Assembly (NCBI RefSeq): GCF_907164555.1
Contig: NZ_CAJQZC010000002.1
Coordinates: 620,001 to 684,000 of the forward strand
DNA length: 64,000 bases
Source: Paraburkholderia saeva
GTDB taxonomy: Bacteria > Pseudomonadota > Gammaproteobacteria > Burkholderiales > Burkholderiaceae
Direction of reading: 5' to 3'
The notes beneath the pieces were generated by a model. That model was not told the DNA's origin and searched no databases. It worked only from the letters and a program-made list of their open reading frames with translations. Shown one piece after another: positions 20,281-28,286 of the stretch. The translations under genes and the position numbers were made by a program. Each line of letters starts with the position of its first letter. The first letter of the stretch is position 1.

Positions 20281-20913
20281 TCAGGCGGCTCTAACTGGCG
20301 TAAGCCGCTCGCTCAAACCCGGCACCTGAATGGCGGATTCAATCGCTTCCTCACGAAATCGCAAGGGCGCCGCGCAATGCGCGAGCGTATCGACGAAATA
20401 CTTCGCGCGTGGCCAGGGTCCGTATCCTGCTGCCGTGTTGATGTGCCCTGCATCGCCCAGATTGACGAACGCACTCCCGAAGCGCGCTGCCATTTCGCGC
20501 GCGCCGGCAAGCGGCATCCACGGGTCGGTTTCGCTCGCAATCAGGATAGAGGGAACGCCGAGCCTTCGCGCGTCAAACGCACCGGCGAAGGCGAACTTCT
20601 CCGGGCTTGCCGGTGCGACGAACAGCACGCCGACGACATCATTCGCGAGCGCGGCCTGCTGCAGCGCATGCGCAGTCGCCAGACACCCGAAACTGTGCGC
20701 GGCAATGACGAACGGACCGCGCTCCCGCGCGATCACGTCGCGGACCGATTGCGACCACGTGGCGAGTTCAGGCGCATCCCAGTCGGCCTGTTCGACGCGC
20801 AGCGAGCGCGCGAACTGCCGTTCGAGCCAGGTTTGCCAGTGCGCGCCCTCACTGCCATGCAGGCCAGGCACGGTGACGAGGCGCGGCGGCCACGTCGATT
20901 TGATGCAGGACAT
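20281..20913 (-). CDS. RBBP9/YdeN-family alpha/beta hydrolase
   Basis: A 210-residue small serine hydrolase. It shows the family start VTVPGLHGSEGAHWQTW, the nucleophile elbow FVIAAHSFGCLA, an acid in IASETDPWMP and a histidine in LGDAGHINTAAGYG, so the triad is complete. The start is the ATG at 20913, preceded by AGGAG at a proper distance; a GTG at 20925 would have that site inside the gene. It lies upstream of sbp on the same strand with a 221-bp gap. Substrate unknown. Confidence 0.9.
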   Translation of the reverse strand: MSCIKSTWPPRLVTVPGLHGSEGAHWQTWLERQFARSLRVEQADWDAPELATWSQSVRDVIARERGPFVIAAHSFGCLATAHALQQAALANDVVGVLFVAPASPEKFAFAGAFDARRLGVPSILIASETDPWMPLAGAREMAARFGSAFVNLGDAGHINTAAGYGPWPRAKYFVDTLAHCAAPLRFREEAIESAIQVPGLSERLTPVRAA

Positions 20914-21153
20914 GATGCTCCTCACGGGCGGAATCCCTGGAAGGTATTGTCGTGCGCGGTTTCTCGCTGCCGAACCAATTTATCGTGCTTTGTTTATCGT
21001 ATGAATCAGCACGACGCCCCCGCCGCGGCGAGGTCCGGACAGACCGCCCCGACAGACGGCGCGCGCATCGGCTCGCGAAAAAGTAGAATGAAGCCTGGCC
21101 CTATGAGAAAAACCCTCCATGCCTGGACCTTGCCGGCCGATACACGTAAGCCC

Positions 21154-22095
21154 ATGAAAATACTTTTCTACATGCCGCATGCGAACGCAGGCGCGTGGCT
21201 TCAAGACTTTGCCCGTGCGCTGCCGGATGCCGACCTGCGCGAGTGGCAGCCGGGCGATCGTGCGCCGGCCGATTTTGCGGTGGTATGGCGGCCGCCGCGT
21301 GAACTGTTCGAAGGCCGCACTGACCTGCGCGCCGTGTTCAATCTGGGCGCTGGCGTGGACGCGATTCTCGCGCTCGAACACGCGAACCCCGGCACACTGC
21401 CGCGTCAGGCGCAGCTCGTGCGCCTCGAAGACTCCGGCATGGCGCCGCAGATGGCGGAATACGTCACGCATGCCGTGCTGCGCTACATGCGCCGGTTCGA
21501 CGAATATGGGTGCCAGCAGATCGAACGCCGGTGGCACGAACTCGACCCGCATCCGCGCGCGACGTTCACCGTCGGCGTGCTGGGCCTCGGCGTGCTCGGC
21601 GCGCATGTCGCGAAAACGCTCGCGTCGTTCGGCCTGCCGGTGCGCGGCTACAGCCGCGGCGTCAAACAGATCGAAGGCGTGACAACATACGCGGGCGAGG
21701 CACAACGCGATGGGTTCCTCGATGGCGTCAAGGTGCTGGTGAACCTGTTGCCGCACACGCCCGACACGCGCGATGTGCTGAACGCGCGAACCTTCTCGAA
21801 GCTTGCGAAGGGTGCGTACCTTGTCAACGTGGCGCGCGGCGGACACCTCGTCGAACAGGATCTGCTCGACGCGCTCGAACAGGGTCAGCTCGCCGGTGCA
21901 ACGCTCGATGTTTTCCGCGAAGAACCGCTGCCGCCCGACCATCCATTCTGGCGCGAGCCGCGCATTACGGTCACGCCGCACATCTCGGCCGTGACGTTGC
22001 GCGAAGACAGCGTCGTGCAGGTCTCACGCAAGATCCAGGCGATGATGCGCGGCGAGCCGGTCACCGGCGTGATCGATCTCGCGCGCGGATACTGA
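21154..22095 (+). CDS. ghrA: Glyoxylate/hydroxypyruvate reductase A
   Basis: A 313-residue D-2-hydroxyacid dehydrogenase of the GhrA type that reduces glyoxylate and hydroxypyruvate with NADPH. The dinucleotide motif GLGVLG is at residues 144-149; catalytic Arg is in LGAGVDAIL...NVARGG context, Glu in REEPLP and His in TPHISA. The N-terminal MKILFYM strand fixes the start at 21154. The next gene (HMG-CoA lyase) starts 41 bp after the stop and may be cotranscribed. With aceK nearby it fits control of glyoxylate, but that link is inferred. Confidence 0.92.
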   Translation: MKILFYMPHANAGAWLQDFARALPDADLREWQPGDRAPADFAVVWRPPRELFEGRTDLRAVFNLGAGVDAILALEHANPGTLPRQAQLVRLEDSGMAPQMAEYVTHAVLRYMRRFDEYGCQQIERRWHELDPHPRATFTVGVLGLGVLGAHVAKTLASFGLPVRGYSRGVKQIEGVTTYAGEAQRDGFLDGVKVLVNLLPHTPDTRDVLNARTFSKLAKGAYLVNVARGGHLVEQDLLDALEQGQLAGATLDVFREEPLPPDHPFWREPRITVTPHISAVTLREDSVVQVSRKIQAMMRGEPVTGVIDLARGY

Positions 22096-22136
22096 ACACA
22101 ATCAATACGCCGCCCCGATGCGGCAGGAGACAGGTG

Positions 22137-23063
22137 ATGGCGCTGCCCCAGTCAGTCAAGATTGTTGAAGTCGGTCCGCGCGACGGACTTCAGAACGAAA
22201 AGGAATTCGTCCCGACCCGCATCAAGATCGACCTGATCGACCGGCTGTCGGCGGCGGGATTTCGGAACGTCGAATCCGCGTCGTTCGTTTCGCCGAAATG
22301 GGTGCCGCAGATGGCCGACGGCGCCCACGTGATGGCCGGCATCGCGCGTCGTCCGGGCACGATTTACTCGGTGCTCACGCCGAACCTGCGCGGCCTCGAG
22401 GGCGCACTCGCCGCGCAGGCCGACGAAATCGTGATCTTCGGCGCAGCCAGCGAGGCGTTCTCACAGAAGAACATCAATTGCAGCATCGCGGAAAGCATCG
22501 CGCGCTTCGAGCCCGTTACACAGGCGGCGAAAGCGGCCGGGCTGCGCATTCGCGGCAGCGTGTCGTGCTCGCTCGGTTGTCCATACCAGGGCGAAGTGCC
22601 CGTCGCCTCGGTGGTCGACGTCGTCGAGCGCTTTGCGGCGCTCGGTTGCGACGAAATCGATATCGCCGATACGATCGGCGTCGGCACGCCGAAGCGCACG
22701 CGCGAAGTCTTCGAGGCTGTGACGAAGGTGTTTCCGCGCGAACGCCTGTCGGGCCACTTTCACGACACGTACGGTCAGGCGCTCGCCAATATCTATGCCG
22801 CTCTCAATGAAGGCATCGAGATCTATCACGCTTCGGTGGCCGGGCTCGGTGGCTGCCCGTACGCGAAAGGCGCAACCGGCAACGTCGCGACCGAAGATGT
22901 CCTGTATCTGATGAACGGGCTTGGCATCGAAACGGGCATCGACCTCGCGCAAGTTGTCGCGATTGGCGACTTCATCTCCACGGCGACCGGCAAGGCGAAC
23001 GCATCGCGCGCAGGCAAGGCACTGCTTGCGAAAGCACGCAGTGAGCAGACGCCGTGCGTCTAG
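22137..23063 (+). CDS. Hydroxymethylglutaryl-CoA lyase
   Basis: Cleaves HMG-CoA to acetyl-CoA and acetoacetate, the last step of leucine degradation. The 308-residue TIM-barrel protein opens with VEVGPRDGLQNE (catalytic Arg15, metal ligand Asp16) and carries GLGGCPYAKGATGN with the active-site C240. Metal-binding histidines fall in GHFHDTYGQA. A good AGGAG site precedes the ATG. It heads a compact run of genes (YbaK, DUF1289, MaoC, MBL), suggesting an operon. Equivalent names are mvaB or liuE; no other liu gene is present here. Confidence 0.95.
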   Translation: MALPQSVKIVEVGPRDGLQNEKEFVPTRIKIDLIDRLSAAGFRNVESASFVSPKWVPQMADGAHVMAGIARRPGTIYSVLTPNLRGLEGALAAQADEIVIFGAASEAFSQKNINCSIAESIARFEPVTQAAKAAGLRIRGSVSCSLGCPYQGEVPVASVVDVVERFAALGCDEIDIADTIGVGTPKRTREVFEAVTKVFPRERLSGHFHDTYGQALANIYAALNEGIEIYHASVAGLGGCPYAKGATGNVATEDVLYLMNGLGIETGIDLAQVVAIGDFISTATGKANASRAGKALLAKARSEQTPCV

Positions 23064-23119
23064 CGCCACGCCAACGCCACACAATGACAGCAAACACGAA
23101 GCAGAACGGAACAGCCAAC

Positions 23120-23650
23120 ATGATGGACAGTACCTCCACGACGTCTCACGGATCCGGCAACCTCGACGATCTGCCCGACTCTGCCCGCCGCGTCGCGCTG
23201 CTGCTGCGCGAGCACGGTCACGCGAAGCCGGTTGTCATGCTCCCGGAAACCGGCAAGACATCGGCTGAAGCGGCGGCCGGGCTCGACTGCTCGGTTGCGC
23301 AGATCGCGAAGTCGATCCTGTTTCGCCGGCGCGACGACGATGCACCGGTGCTTGTAATCGCGAGCGGCGTGAACCGTGTCGATGAAAAGAAAGTGGCGGC
23401 CCAGGTCGGGGCTATCGGACGCGCGGATGCGAAGTTCGTACGTGAGAAAACCGGCTACGCGATCGGCGGCGTGTGTCCGATCGGCCACGCAACGCCGCCC
23501 GTCACGCTGATCGATGCCGACCTGCTTGCGCTCGACAGCCTGTGGGCGGCAGCGGGCCATCCGCACGCAGTGTTCAACCTTTCGCCGCAGGAACTCGTCG
23601 CGATGACCGGCGCGCCGGTTGCCGACGTCGCGCTTCGCGAGACGGCATGA
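23120..23650 (+). CDS. YbaK/EbsC-family aminoacyl-tRNA deacylase
   Basis: A 176-residue YbaK-type protein, a family that hydrolyses misacylated tRNA such as Cys-tRNA(Pro). Typical elements are PVVMLPETGKTSAEAA (YbaK-branch), the conserved lysine in QIAKSILFR, and GYAIGGVCPIGH. The start is uncertain: 23120 or the adjacent 23123 gives the usual length, while 23084 would add twelve residues; none has a strong ribosome-binding site. The stop overlaps the next start (ATGA at 23647). Family sure, exact substrate not. Confidence 0.88.
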   Translation: MMDSTSTTSHGSGNLDDLPDSARRVALLLREHGHAKPVVMLPETGKTSAEAAAGLDCSVAQIAKSILFRRRDDDAPVLVIASGVNRVDEKKVAAQVGAIGRADAKFVREKTGYAIGGVCPIGHATPPVTLIDADLLALDSLWAAAGHPHAVFNLSPQELVAMTGAPVADVALRETA

Positions 23651-23913
23651 GCATGGGCAGCAACACCCGCAACGGGGAAAGCGGCAGCACGACCGAAAAC
23701 GCAAACGGCACTGCGGACATCGCGCCCGTGCCGTCGCCGTGTATCGACGTCTGTCGCATGAACCGCACGACCGGATGGTGCGAAGGGTGCCTGCGCACCA
23801 TCGATGAAATCCGCGGATGGTCGTCGTTCGACGATCAGCAGAAGCGCGCGGTCTGGGCCATCATCGACGTGCGTCACGCACAATTCATCGCTGAAAAGAA
23901 GGTTCCGACGTGA
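23647..23913 (+). CDS. DUF1289 small cysteine-rich protein
   Basis: An 88-residue protein whose second half is a DUF1289 domain with four cysteines: SPCIDVC, then GWCEGCLRTIDEI and GWSSF. The spacing suggests a metal-binding knuckle. It starts in an ATGA overlap with the YbaK gene and ends in an ATGA overlap with the MaoC gene, so it is a real coupled operon member. Function unknown; the family commonly sits beside short metabolic genes. Confidence 0.88.
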   Translation: MSMGSNTRNGESGSTTENANGTADIAPVPSPCIDVCRMNRTTGWCEGCLRTIDEIRGWSSFDDQQKRAVWAIIDVRHAQFIAEKKVPT

Positions 23914-24359
23914 ACGCGCCGCCCCGGGTTGTGACAATCGGCGAGACGTTCAGCAGCACGCTGACGCTATCGGTGGATTCGGTCAAATCGTTTGCGACGC
24001 TGGCGAACGACATGAATCCGCTCCATCACGACGACGCGTATGCAGCCGCGAGCCGCTTCGGCGGACTGATCGCTTCGGGCACGCAGCCGTCGGCGCATTT
24101 CATGGCACTGCTCGCAACGCATTACTCGACGTATGCGCAGCCGCTCGGCCTCGAATTCGATATCAAGCTGAAAAAAGCCGTCTATGCGAACGACACGCTG
24201 ACCATCACGTGGCGCGTGCGCGATGCGTGGTGGAAGCCGAGCCTCAATGGCGACCTCACGCAACTCGACGGCCACGTCGTCAACCAGCGCGGTGAGACCG
24301 TGCTGGTTGGCACATCCACCATCCTCGTCATGCCGAAACCGGAGAGCGTCACACGATGA
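23910..24359 (+). CDS. MaoC-family dehydratase
   Basis: A 149-residue hot-dog-fold enoyl-CoA hydratase-like protein. The hydratase-2 motif NDMNPLHHDDAYAAAS (catalytic Asp and His) is followed by GGLIASGTQPSAHFM. A single hot-dog domain implies a dimer. It hydrates or dehydrates acyl-CoA-type substrates. Both ends overlap neighbouring genes by 4 bp. Its place behind HMG-CoA lyase suggests short- or branched-chain acyl-CoA metabolism, by inference. Confidence 0.92.
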   Translation: MNAPPRVVTIGETFSSTLTLSVDSVKSFATLANDMNPLHHDDAYAAASRFGGLIASGTQPSAHFMALLATHYSTYAQPLGLEFDIKLKKAVYANDTLTITWRVRDAWWKPSLNGDLTQLDGHVVNQRGETVLVGTSTILVMPKPESVTR

Positions 24360-25285
24360 TCGCGCTGCCCGCTTCGATGAGCGTCTTCGAGCGCGGCTGG
24401 CTGTCGTCGAACAACGTGCTGCTCGTCGACGAAGCGTGTGCAGCACTCGTCGACACCGGCTACGCGGCGCACGCCGGGCAGACGCTCGCGCTCGTTGAAC
24501 GGGCGCTTGGCGATCGGCCGCTGGATCTGATCATCAACACGCATCTGCATTCGGACCATTGCGGCGGCAATGCGCTGCTACAGGCGACGTGGCCCTGCCG
24601 CACGGCGATTCCGTCGCCAGAAGCGGACGCCGTGCGCGAATGGGACGAAGCACGCCTCACCTTCCGCGCGACCGGGCAAACGTGCGAGCGCTTCGCGTTC
24701 ACCGAAACGATCGGTCCCGGCACGATGCTCACGCTCGGTGCGCTGCAGTGGGAGGTGATCGGCGCACCTGGACACGATCCGCATTCGCTGATGCTGTATT
24801 GCCCGGCCGAACGCGTGCTGATCAGCGCGGACGCGCTCTGGGAAAACGGCTTTGGCGTGATCTTTCCGGAGCTGGAAGGCGAAAGTGGCTTCGCGGAAGA
24901 ACAGGCGGTGCTCGAGCAGATCGCGCAACTCGACGTGCGCATGGTAATTCCCGGCCACGGCGCACCGTTCATCGATGTTGAGCTGGCGCTCGAAAGAGCA
25001 TTTTCACGGGTGGCGTGGCTGCGCGCCGACCCCGCGCGCAACGCGAAGAACGCGCTGAAAGTGCTGATCGTCTTCAAGCTGCTTGACGTGCGCGCCATGA
25101 CGTTCGACGCGCTGCTCGCCATGCTCGACGAAGCGAATGTGATGCGCGCCGCCGCGACGATGCTCGCGCCACAAACACGATGGCCGGCGCTGCTGGCAGA
25201 ACTCGTGGAAGGACTCGCGAAGAGTGGCGCGCTAACCGTCGAGGGTGAACGCATTCTCGCGCCCACGGGGTCAGGCAGCCGATAG
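24356..25285 (+). CDS. MBL-fold metallo-hydrolase
   Basis: A 309-residue metallo-beta-lactamase-fold enzyme with the zinc motif NTHLHSDHCGGN, a histidine ligand in GAPGHDPHSLM, an aspartate in ISADALWENGFG and VIPGHGAPF. The C-terminal about 90 residues are helical and resemble a winged-helix tail. The start overlaps the MaoC stop by 4 bp. It may hydrolyse a thioester or lactone made by the operon; no substrate can be named. A terminator-like hairpin follows. Confidence 0.9.
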   Translation: MIALPASMSVFERGWLSSNNVLLVDEACAALVDTGYAAHAGQTLALVERALGDRPLDLIINTHLHSDHCGGNALLQATWPCRTAIPSPEADAVREWDEARLTFRATGQTCERFAFTETIGPGTMLTLGALQWEVIGAPGHDPHSLMLYCPAERVLISADALWENGFGVIFPELEGESGFAEEQAVLEQIAQLDVRMVIPGHGAPFIDVELALERAFSRVAWLRADPARNAKNALKVLIVFKLLDVRAMTFDALLAMLDEANVMRAAATMLAPQTRWPALLAELVEGLAKSGALTVEGERILAPTGSGSR

Positions 25286-25333
25286 ACGCGTGATGGGCGC
25301 GGTTACGTGCATAACGGCGCCACAAAAAAGAAA

Positions 25334-25368
25334 GCCGCTCACCAGCGATGGCGAACGGCGCAATTTTT
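25334..25368 (+). terminator. Probable terminator of the HMG-CoA lyase operon
   Basis: GCCGCTCACC and GGCGAACGGC pair with two mismatches around AGCGAT, followed four bases later by TTTTT. Moderate strength. Confidence 0.5.
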
Positions 25369-25554
25369 GACGACGTGATCAACGTCGAAACGGATGATAC
25401 CGAGCGAACCTTTCGAACGCATCGGTGATTTCCCTACAGAAGCATGACGGTCCATGAAAACCGGCTGGCACCTGCCGTTGCAGGCCGCACTCGTAAGCGT
25501 TCGCAACATTCGCCGTGTTCAATCCAGAACGATACCGCCGGCGCAAACCGCGGT

Positions 25555-26454
25555 TCAGGGCGCCGAATACCGACGCTGCGGCACGATGCGCCAGCCGAGA
25601 TTGACACCGGCTGCGGCAAGCAGGATCAGTACGGCGCCCACGACCTGCACCCACGCGAGCTTCTGCCCGAACGCCACGCGGTCCACGATGATGGCGACGA
25701 CCGGATAGATGAACGAAAGCGCGCCGGTCATCGCGGTCGGCAGCTTCTGGATCGCGCCGTAGAGCAGCACGTACATCACGCCTGTGTTGACGACGCCCAA
25801 GGTGGCCAGCTTCACCCATTGCGAGCCGCTCGCGGGCAGCGCGTCGAAATGGACAAACGGCGCGAGCATCACGACGCCGAGTCCGACCTGGATCAGCGCG
25901 ATCAGATGCGGCGGCGTGCCTTTCAGATGCTTCGTGATGATCGACGACACCGCGTACAGAAACGCTGCACCCACCGCGAACGCCACGCCTTCGAGGTATT
26001 CGCCGGGCACCGCGAGCACCGCCGGTTCGACCTTGACGACCAGCACGAGCCCGACGAACGCGACGAGCAACCATGCGACAACCGACGCCGTAATGCGCTC
26101 GCGGAACACAACCGCGCCGAGCGCCACCAGCATGAACGGCTGCGTGTTGTAGACGGCGGTTGCCATCGAGATCGACGCGCGCGAATACGCGGCGAACAAC
26201 AGGATCCAGTTGGCGACGATCGCCGCGCTGCCGAGCGCGGTGAGCCCGAGCATGCGCCACGAGAACAGGTCGCGACGGAACAGCCCAAGTGCGGCGCAGA
26301 CAATGGCGAGCGTCGCCGATCCGAAGACGCAGCGGAAGAACACGACGTTTTCCGACGATTGCCGCGACGACACGACGAGCCAGCCAATCGCGCCCGACAT
26401 CAGCATTGCGACGGTCATTTCGGCGGCGCCGCGCCGGATTTCGCTTGAAGCCAT
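25555..26454 (-). CDS. EamA-type DMT-superfamily exporter
   Basis: A 299-residue inner-membrane protein with ten predicted hydrophobic segments arranged as two EamA repeats (about 10-140 and 150-285), typical of drug/metabolite transporters exporting amino acids or other small metabolites. The start at 26454 has GGAAGGA upstream. It is divergent from an Lrp/AsnC regulator (26570), an arrangement common for amino-acid exporters controlled by an adjacent Lrp-type sensor. Substrate unknown. Confidence 0.88.
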   Translation of the reverse strand: MASSEIRRGAAEMTVAMLMSGAIGWLVVSSRQSSENVVFFRCVFGSATLAIVCAALGLFRRDLFSWRMLGLTALGSAAIVANWILLFAAYSRASISMATAVYNTQPFMLVALGAVVFRERITASVVAWLLVAFVGLVLVVKVEPAVLAVPGEYLEGVAFAVGAAFLYAVSSIITKHLKGTPPHLIALIQVGLGVVMLAPFVHFDALPASGSQWVKLATLGVVNTGVMYVLLYGAIQKLPTAMTGALSFIYPVVAIIVDRVAFGQKLAWVQVVGAVLILLAAAGVNLGWRIVPQRRYSAP

Positions 26455-26569
26455 GATTCGATCCTTCCTGCCAGTTCCTTACTTAAGAGGAGTGTAATTA
26501 ATCCGGCGGATCGAATACATGGATAAACTTAAGCTGCAGACAAAAATCACCTTTCGAACGAAGGCTGAC
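26455..26569. promoter_or_regulatory. Divergent control region of exporter and Lrp regulator
   Basis: A perfect 9-bp inverted repeat (ATTCGATCC at 26456-26464 and GGATCGAAT at 26508-26516) brackets the region, and ACTTAAG occurs at 26481 and again at 26527. The left arm covers the ribosome-binding site of the exporter. These are candidate Lrp-type binding sites; binding is not shown. Confidence 0.45.
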
Positions 26570-27055
26570 ATGACAAAGCGCCTTTTCTCCGACGTCGCGC
26601 CCGTCGCGCTTGACGACATCGATCGCGCGCTCATTGCCGCACTCGCCGAGGACGCGCGCGTTGCGGTGAGCGAACTTGCACGCCGCGTCGGACTCTCGGC
26701 GCCGAGCACCGCTGACCGCTTGCGCCGGCTCGACACACAGGGCGTGATCGAGCGCTTCACGGTGCAGCTCGACCCGCGCGCGCTCGGCTACACGCTACAG
26801 GCAATCGTCCGCGTGAAGCCGTTGCCCGGCCAGCTGCATCTCGTGGAAGACGTGATCCGGCGCATTCCGGAGTTCGTGGAATGCGACAAGGTGACTGGCG
26901 ACGACTGCTTCATCTGCCGGCTGTATCTACGTTCGATCGACCAGCTCGACACGATCCTGTCGAAGGTGACGGAGCGCGCCGAGACGAGTACGGCAATCGT
27001 GAAATCGACACCCATCCAGCGGCGCCTGCCGCCGCTTGCATTCACCGATCAGTAA
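26570..27055 (+). CDS. Lrp/AsnC-family transcriptional regulator
   Basis: A 161-residue Lrp-type regulator with an N-terminal helix-turn-helix (LDDIDRALIAAL...LARRVGLSAPSTADRL, about residues 12-50) and a C-terminal RAM ligand-binding domain. The start at 26570 (MTKRLFSD) is preferred; an alternative ATG at 26519 lies within the candidate operator. Divergent from an EamA exporter, which it probably regulates in response to an amino acid. Confidence 0.9.
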   Translation: MTKRLFSDVAPVALDDIDRALIAALAEDARVAVSELARRVGLSAPSTADRLRRLDTQGVIERFTVQLDPRALGYTLQAIVRVKPLPGQLHLVEDVIRRIPEFVECDKVTGDDCFICRLYLRSIDQLDTILSKVTERAETSTAIVKSTPIQRRLPPLAFTDQ

Positions 27056-27099
27056 CCGGCATCCAGGGCTCGCGAACGCAAAAAAAGGACGCGGCGTCG

Positions 27100-27990
27100 T
27101 TATTGTTCGATGGCTTCGAAGAACGCGAGCATCTCGGCGACGAGCGCGTCCGGCGCTTCTTCCGGGATGTAATGCCCGCACCGCAGCGCGCGTCCGCTGA
27201 CGTCACGCGCAACGTGGCGCCACTCCTCAAGCGGCTTGAAGCATTTTTCGATGACGCCCTCCTCGCCCCACAGCACACGCAGCGGGCAACCAATTTTGTG
27301 ACCACGCTCGATATCGGCGCGGTCGTGATCCAGATCGATTGTCGCGGACGCGCGGTAGTCCTCGCACATGGCGTGGACCGCGCCGGGCTGGCGAAGCGCG
27401 TCGCGATACGCGGCGAGCGCTTCGGGCGCGAACGGCGCAAGACCCGCATGACGGCTGCCCATCACGCGATCGACGTACACATCGGGATGCGCGCCGATCA
27501 GCGTCTCCGGGAGCGGCTCAGGCTGGATCAGGAAGAACCAGTGGAAATAGAGCGTGGCGAACGTGCGGTCCGTGGCTTCGTACATCGCGAGCGTTGGGGC
27601 GATGTCGAGCAGCATCAGGCGCTCCACGGCATCGGGATGATCGAGCGCCATCCGGTGCGCGACGCGCGCGCCGCGATCGTGCGCGCACACGAGAAAGCGT
27701 TCGAAGCCGAAATGCTTCATCACGGCGACCTGGTCGGCCGCCATCGCGCGCTTCGAATAGGGCGTGTGTGAGGCGTCGCTCGCTGGTTTTCCCGATGCGC
27801 CATAGCCGCGCAGGTCGGTGGCGATCACGGTGAAATGCTCCGCCAGCTGCGCCACGCAGCGATGCCAGATCAGGTGCGTCTGCGGGTGGCCATGCAGCAG
27901 CAGGAGCGGCGGCCCGGAGCCGCCCTTGACGCCGAAAATCTCCAGATCGCCTGCGGCGACGCGAAACGGCGTGAATTCCTCGAAGGACAT
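27100..27990 (-). CDS. Fluoroacetate/haloacetate dehalogenase-like alpha/beta hydrolase
   Basis: A 296-residue alpha/beta hydrolase with the residue set of fluoroacetate dehalogenases: nucleophile D105 with carboxylate-binding R106 and R109 (HDRGARVAHR), acid D129 (LLDIAPT), halide-pocket H150-W151 (FHWFF), Y212 and catalytic H273. The positions correspond closely to the Burkholderia FA1 enzyme as I recall it. The start at 27990 (MSFEEF) has AGAGG six bases upstream; an in-frame ATG eleven codons earlier lacks one. If active it would hydrolyse C-F or C-Cl bonds of haloacetates, but epoxide-hydrolase-like relatives share the fold. Divergent from nitronate monooxygenase. Confidence 0.82.
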   Translation of the reverse strand: MSFEEFTPFRVAAGDLEIFGVKGGSGPPLLLLHGHPQTHLIWHRCVAQLAEHFTVIATDLRGYGASGKPASDASHTPYSKRAMAADQVAVMKHFGFERFLVCAHDRGARVAHRMALDHPDAVERLMLLDIAPTLAMYEATDRTFATLYFHWFFLIQPEPLPETLIGAHPDVYVDRVMGSRHAGLAPFAPEALAAYRDALRQPGAVHAMCEDYRASATIDLDHDRADIERGHKIGCPLRVLWGEEGVIEKCFKPLEEWRHVARDVSGRALRCGHYIPEEAPDALVAEMLAFFEAIEQ

Positions 27991-28127
27991 GGCGGGCCTC
28001 TTGTCATTTTGTGTGTCCTGCATTGTAGAAGCGCGACATGTCCCGGTGAGGTGTCCGAGACCACCAATTCATGGAAACCGAAGAGTCCCTCAAACCCGTT
28101 TCCATGAGCACGTCCGTGCTATTCCTC

Positions 28128-28146
28128 TATAATCGAACGATCGTTC
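28128..28146 (+). promoter_or_regulatory. -10 box and palindromic operator of the nitronate monooxygenase gene
   Basis: A perfect TATAAT (28128-28133) is followed at once by the perfect 12-bp palindrome GAACGATCGTTC (28135-28146), the shape of a TetR-type operator placed over the transcription start. A weak -35 (TGAGCA) lies 17 bp upstream. No tetR gene is adjacent. Confidence 0.6.
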
Positions 28147-28286
28147 TTAATTTTTGCCGCGCTGAAGCGCCGATGTTGAGCGGCGTGCGCCGTGCCGGCA
28201 TCGTCCGCTGCGTTCAGCCGCTACACTCACAGGATCGGGCGCGCCAGCATCGCGCGCACCGGTCCGTTCACAAGGAGACTTGCGCC

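Noticed and set aside
25379..26260. Minus-strand frame of 293 codons
   Set aside because: It overlaps the EamA exporter in another frame on the same strand and is dominated by Arg/Ala/Gly. A shadow frame.
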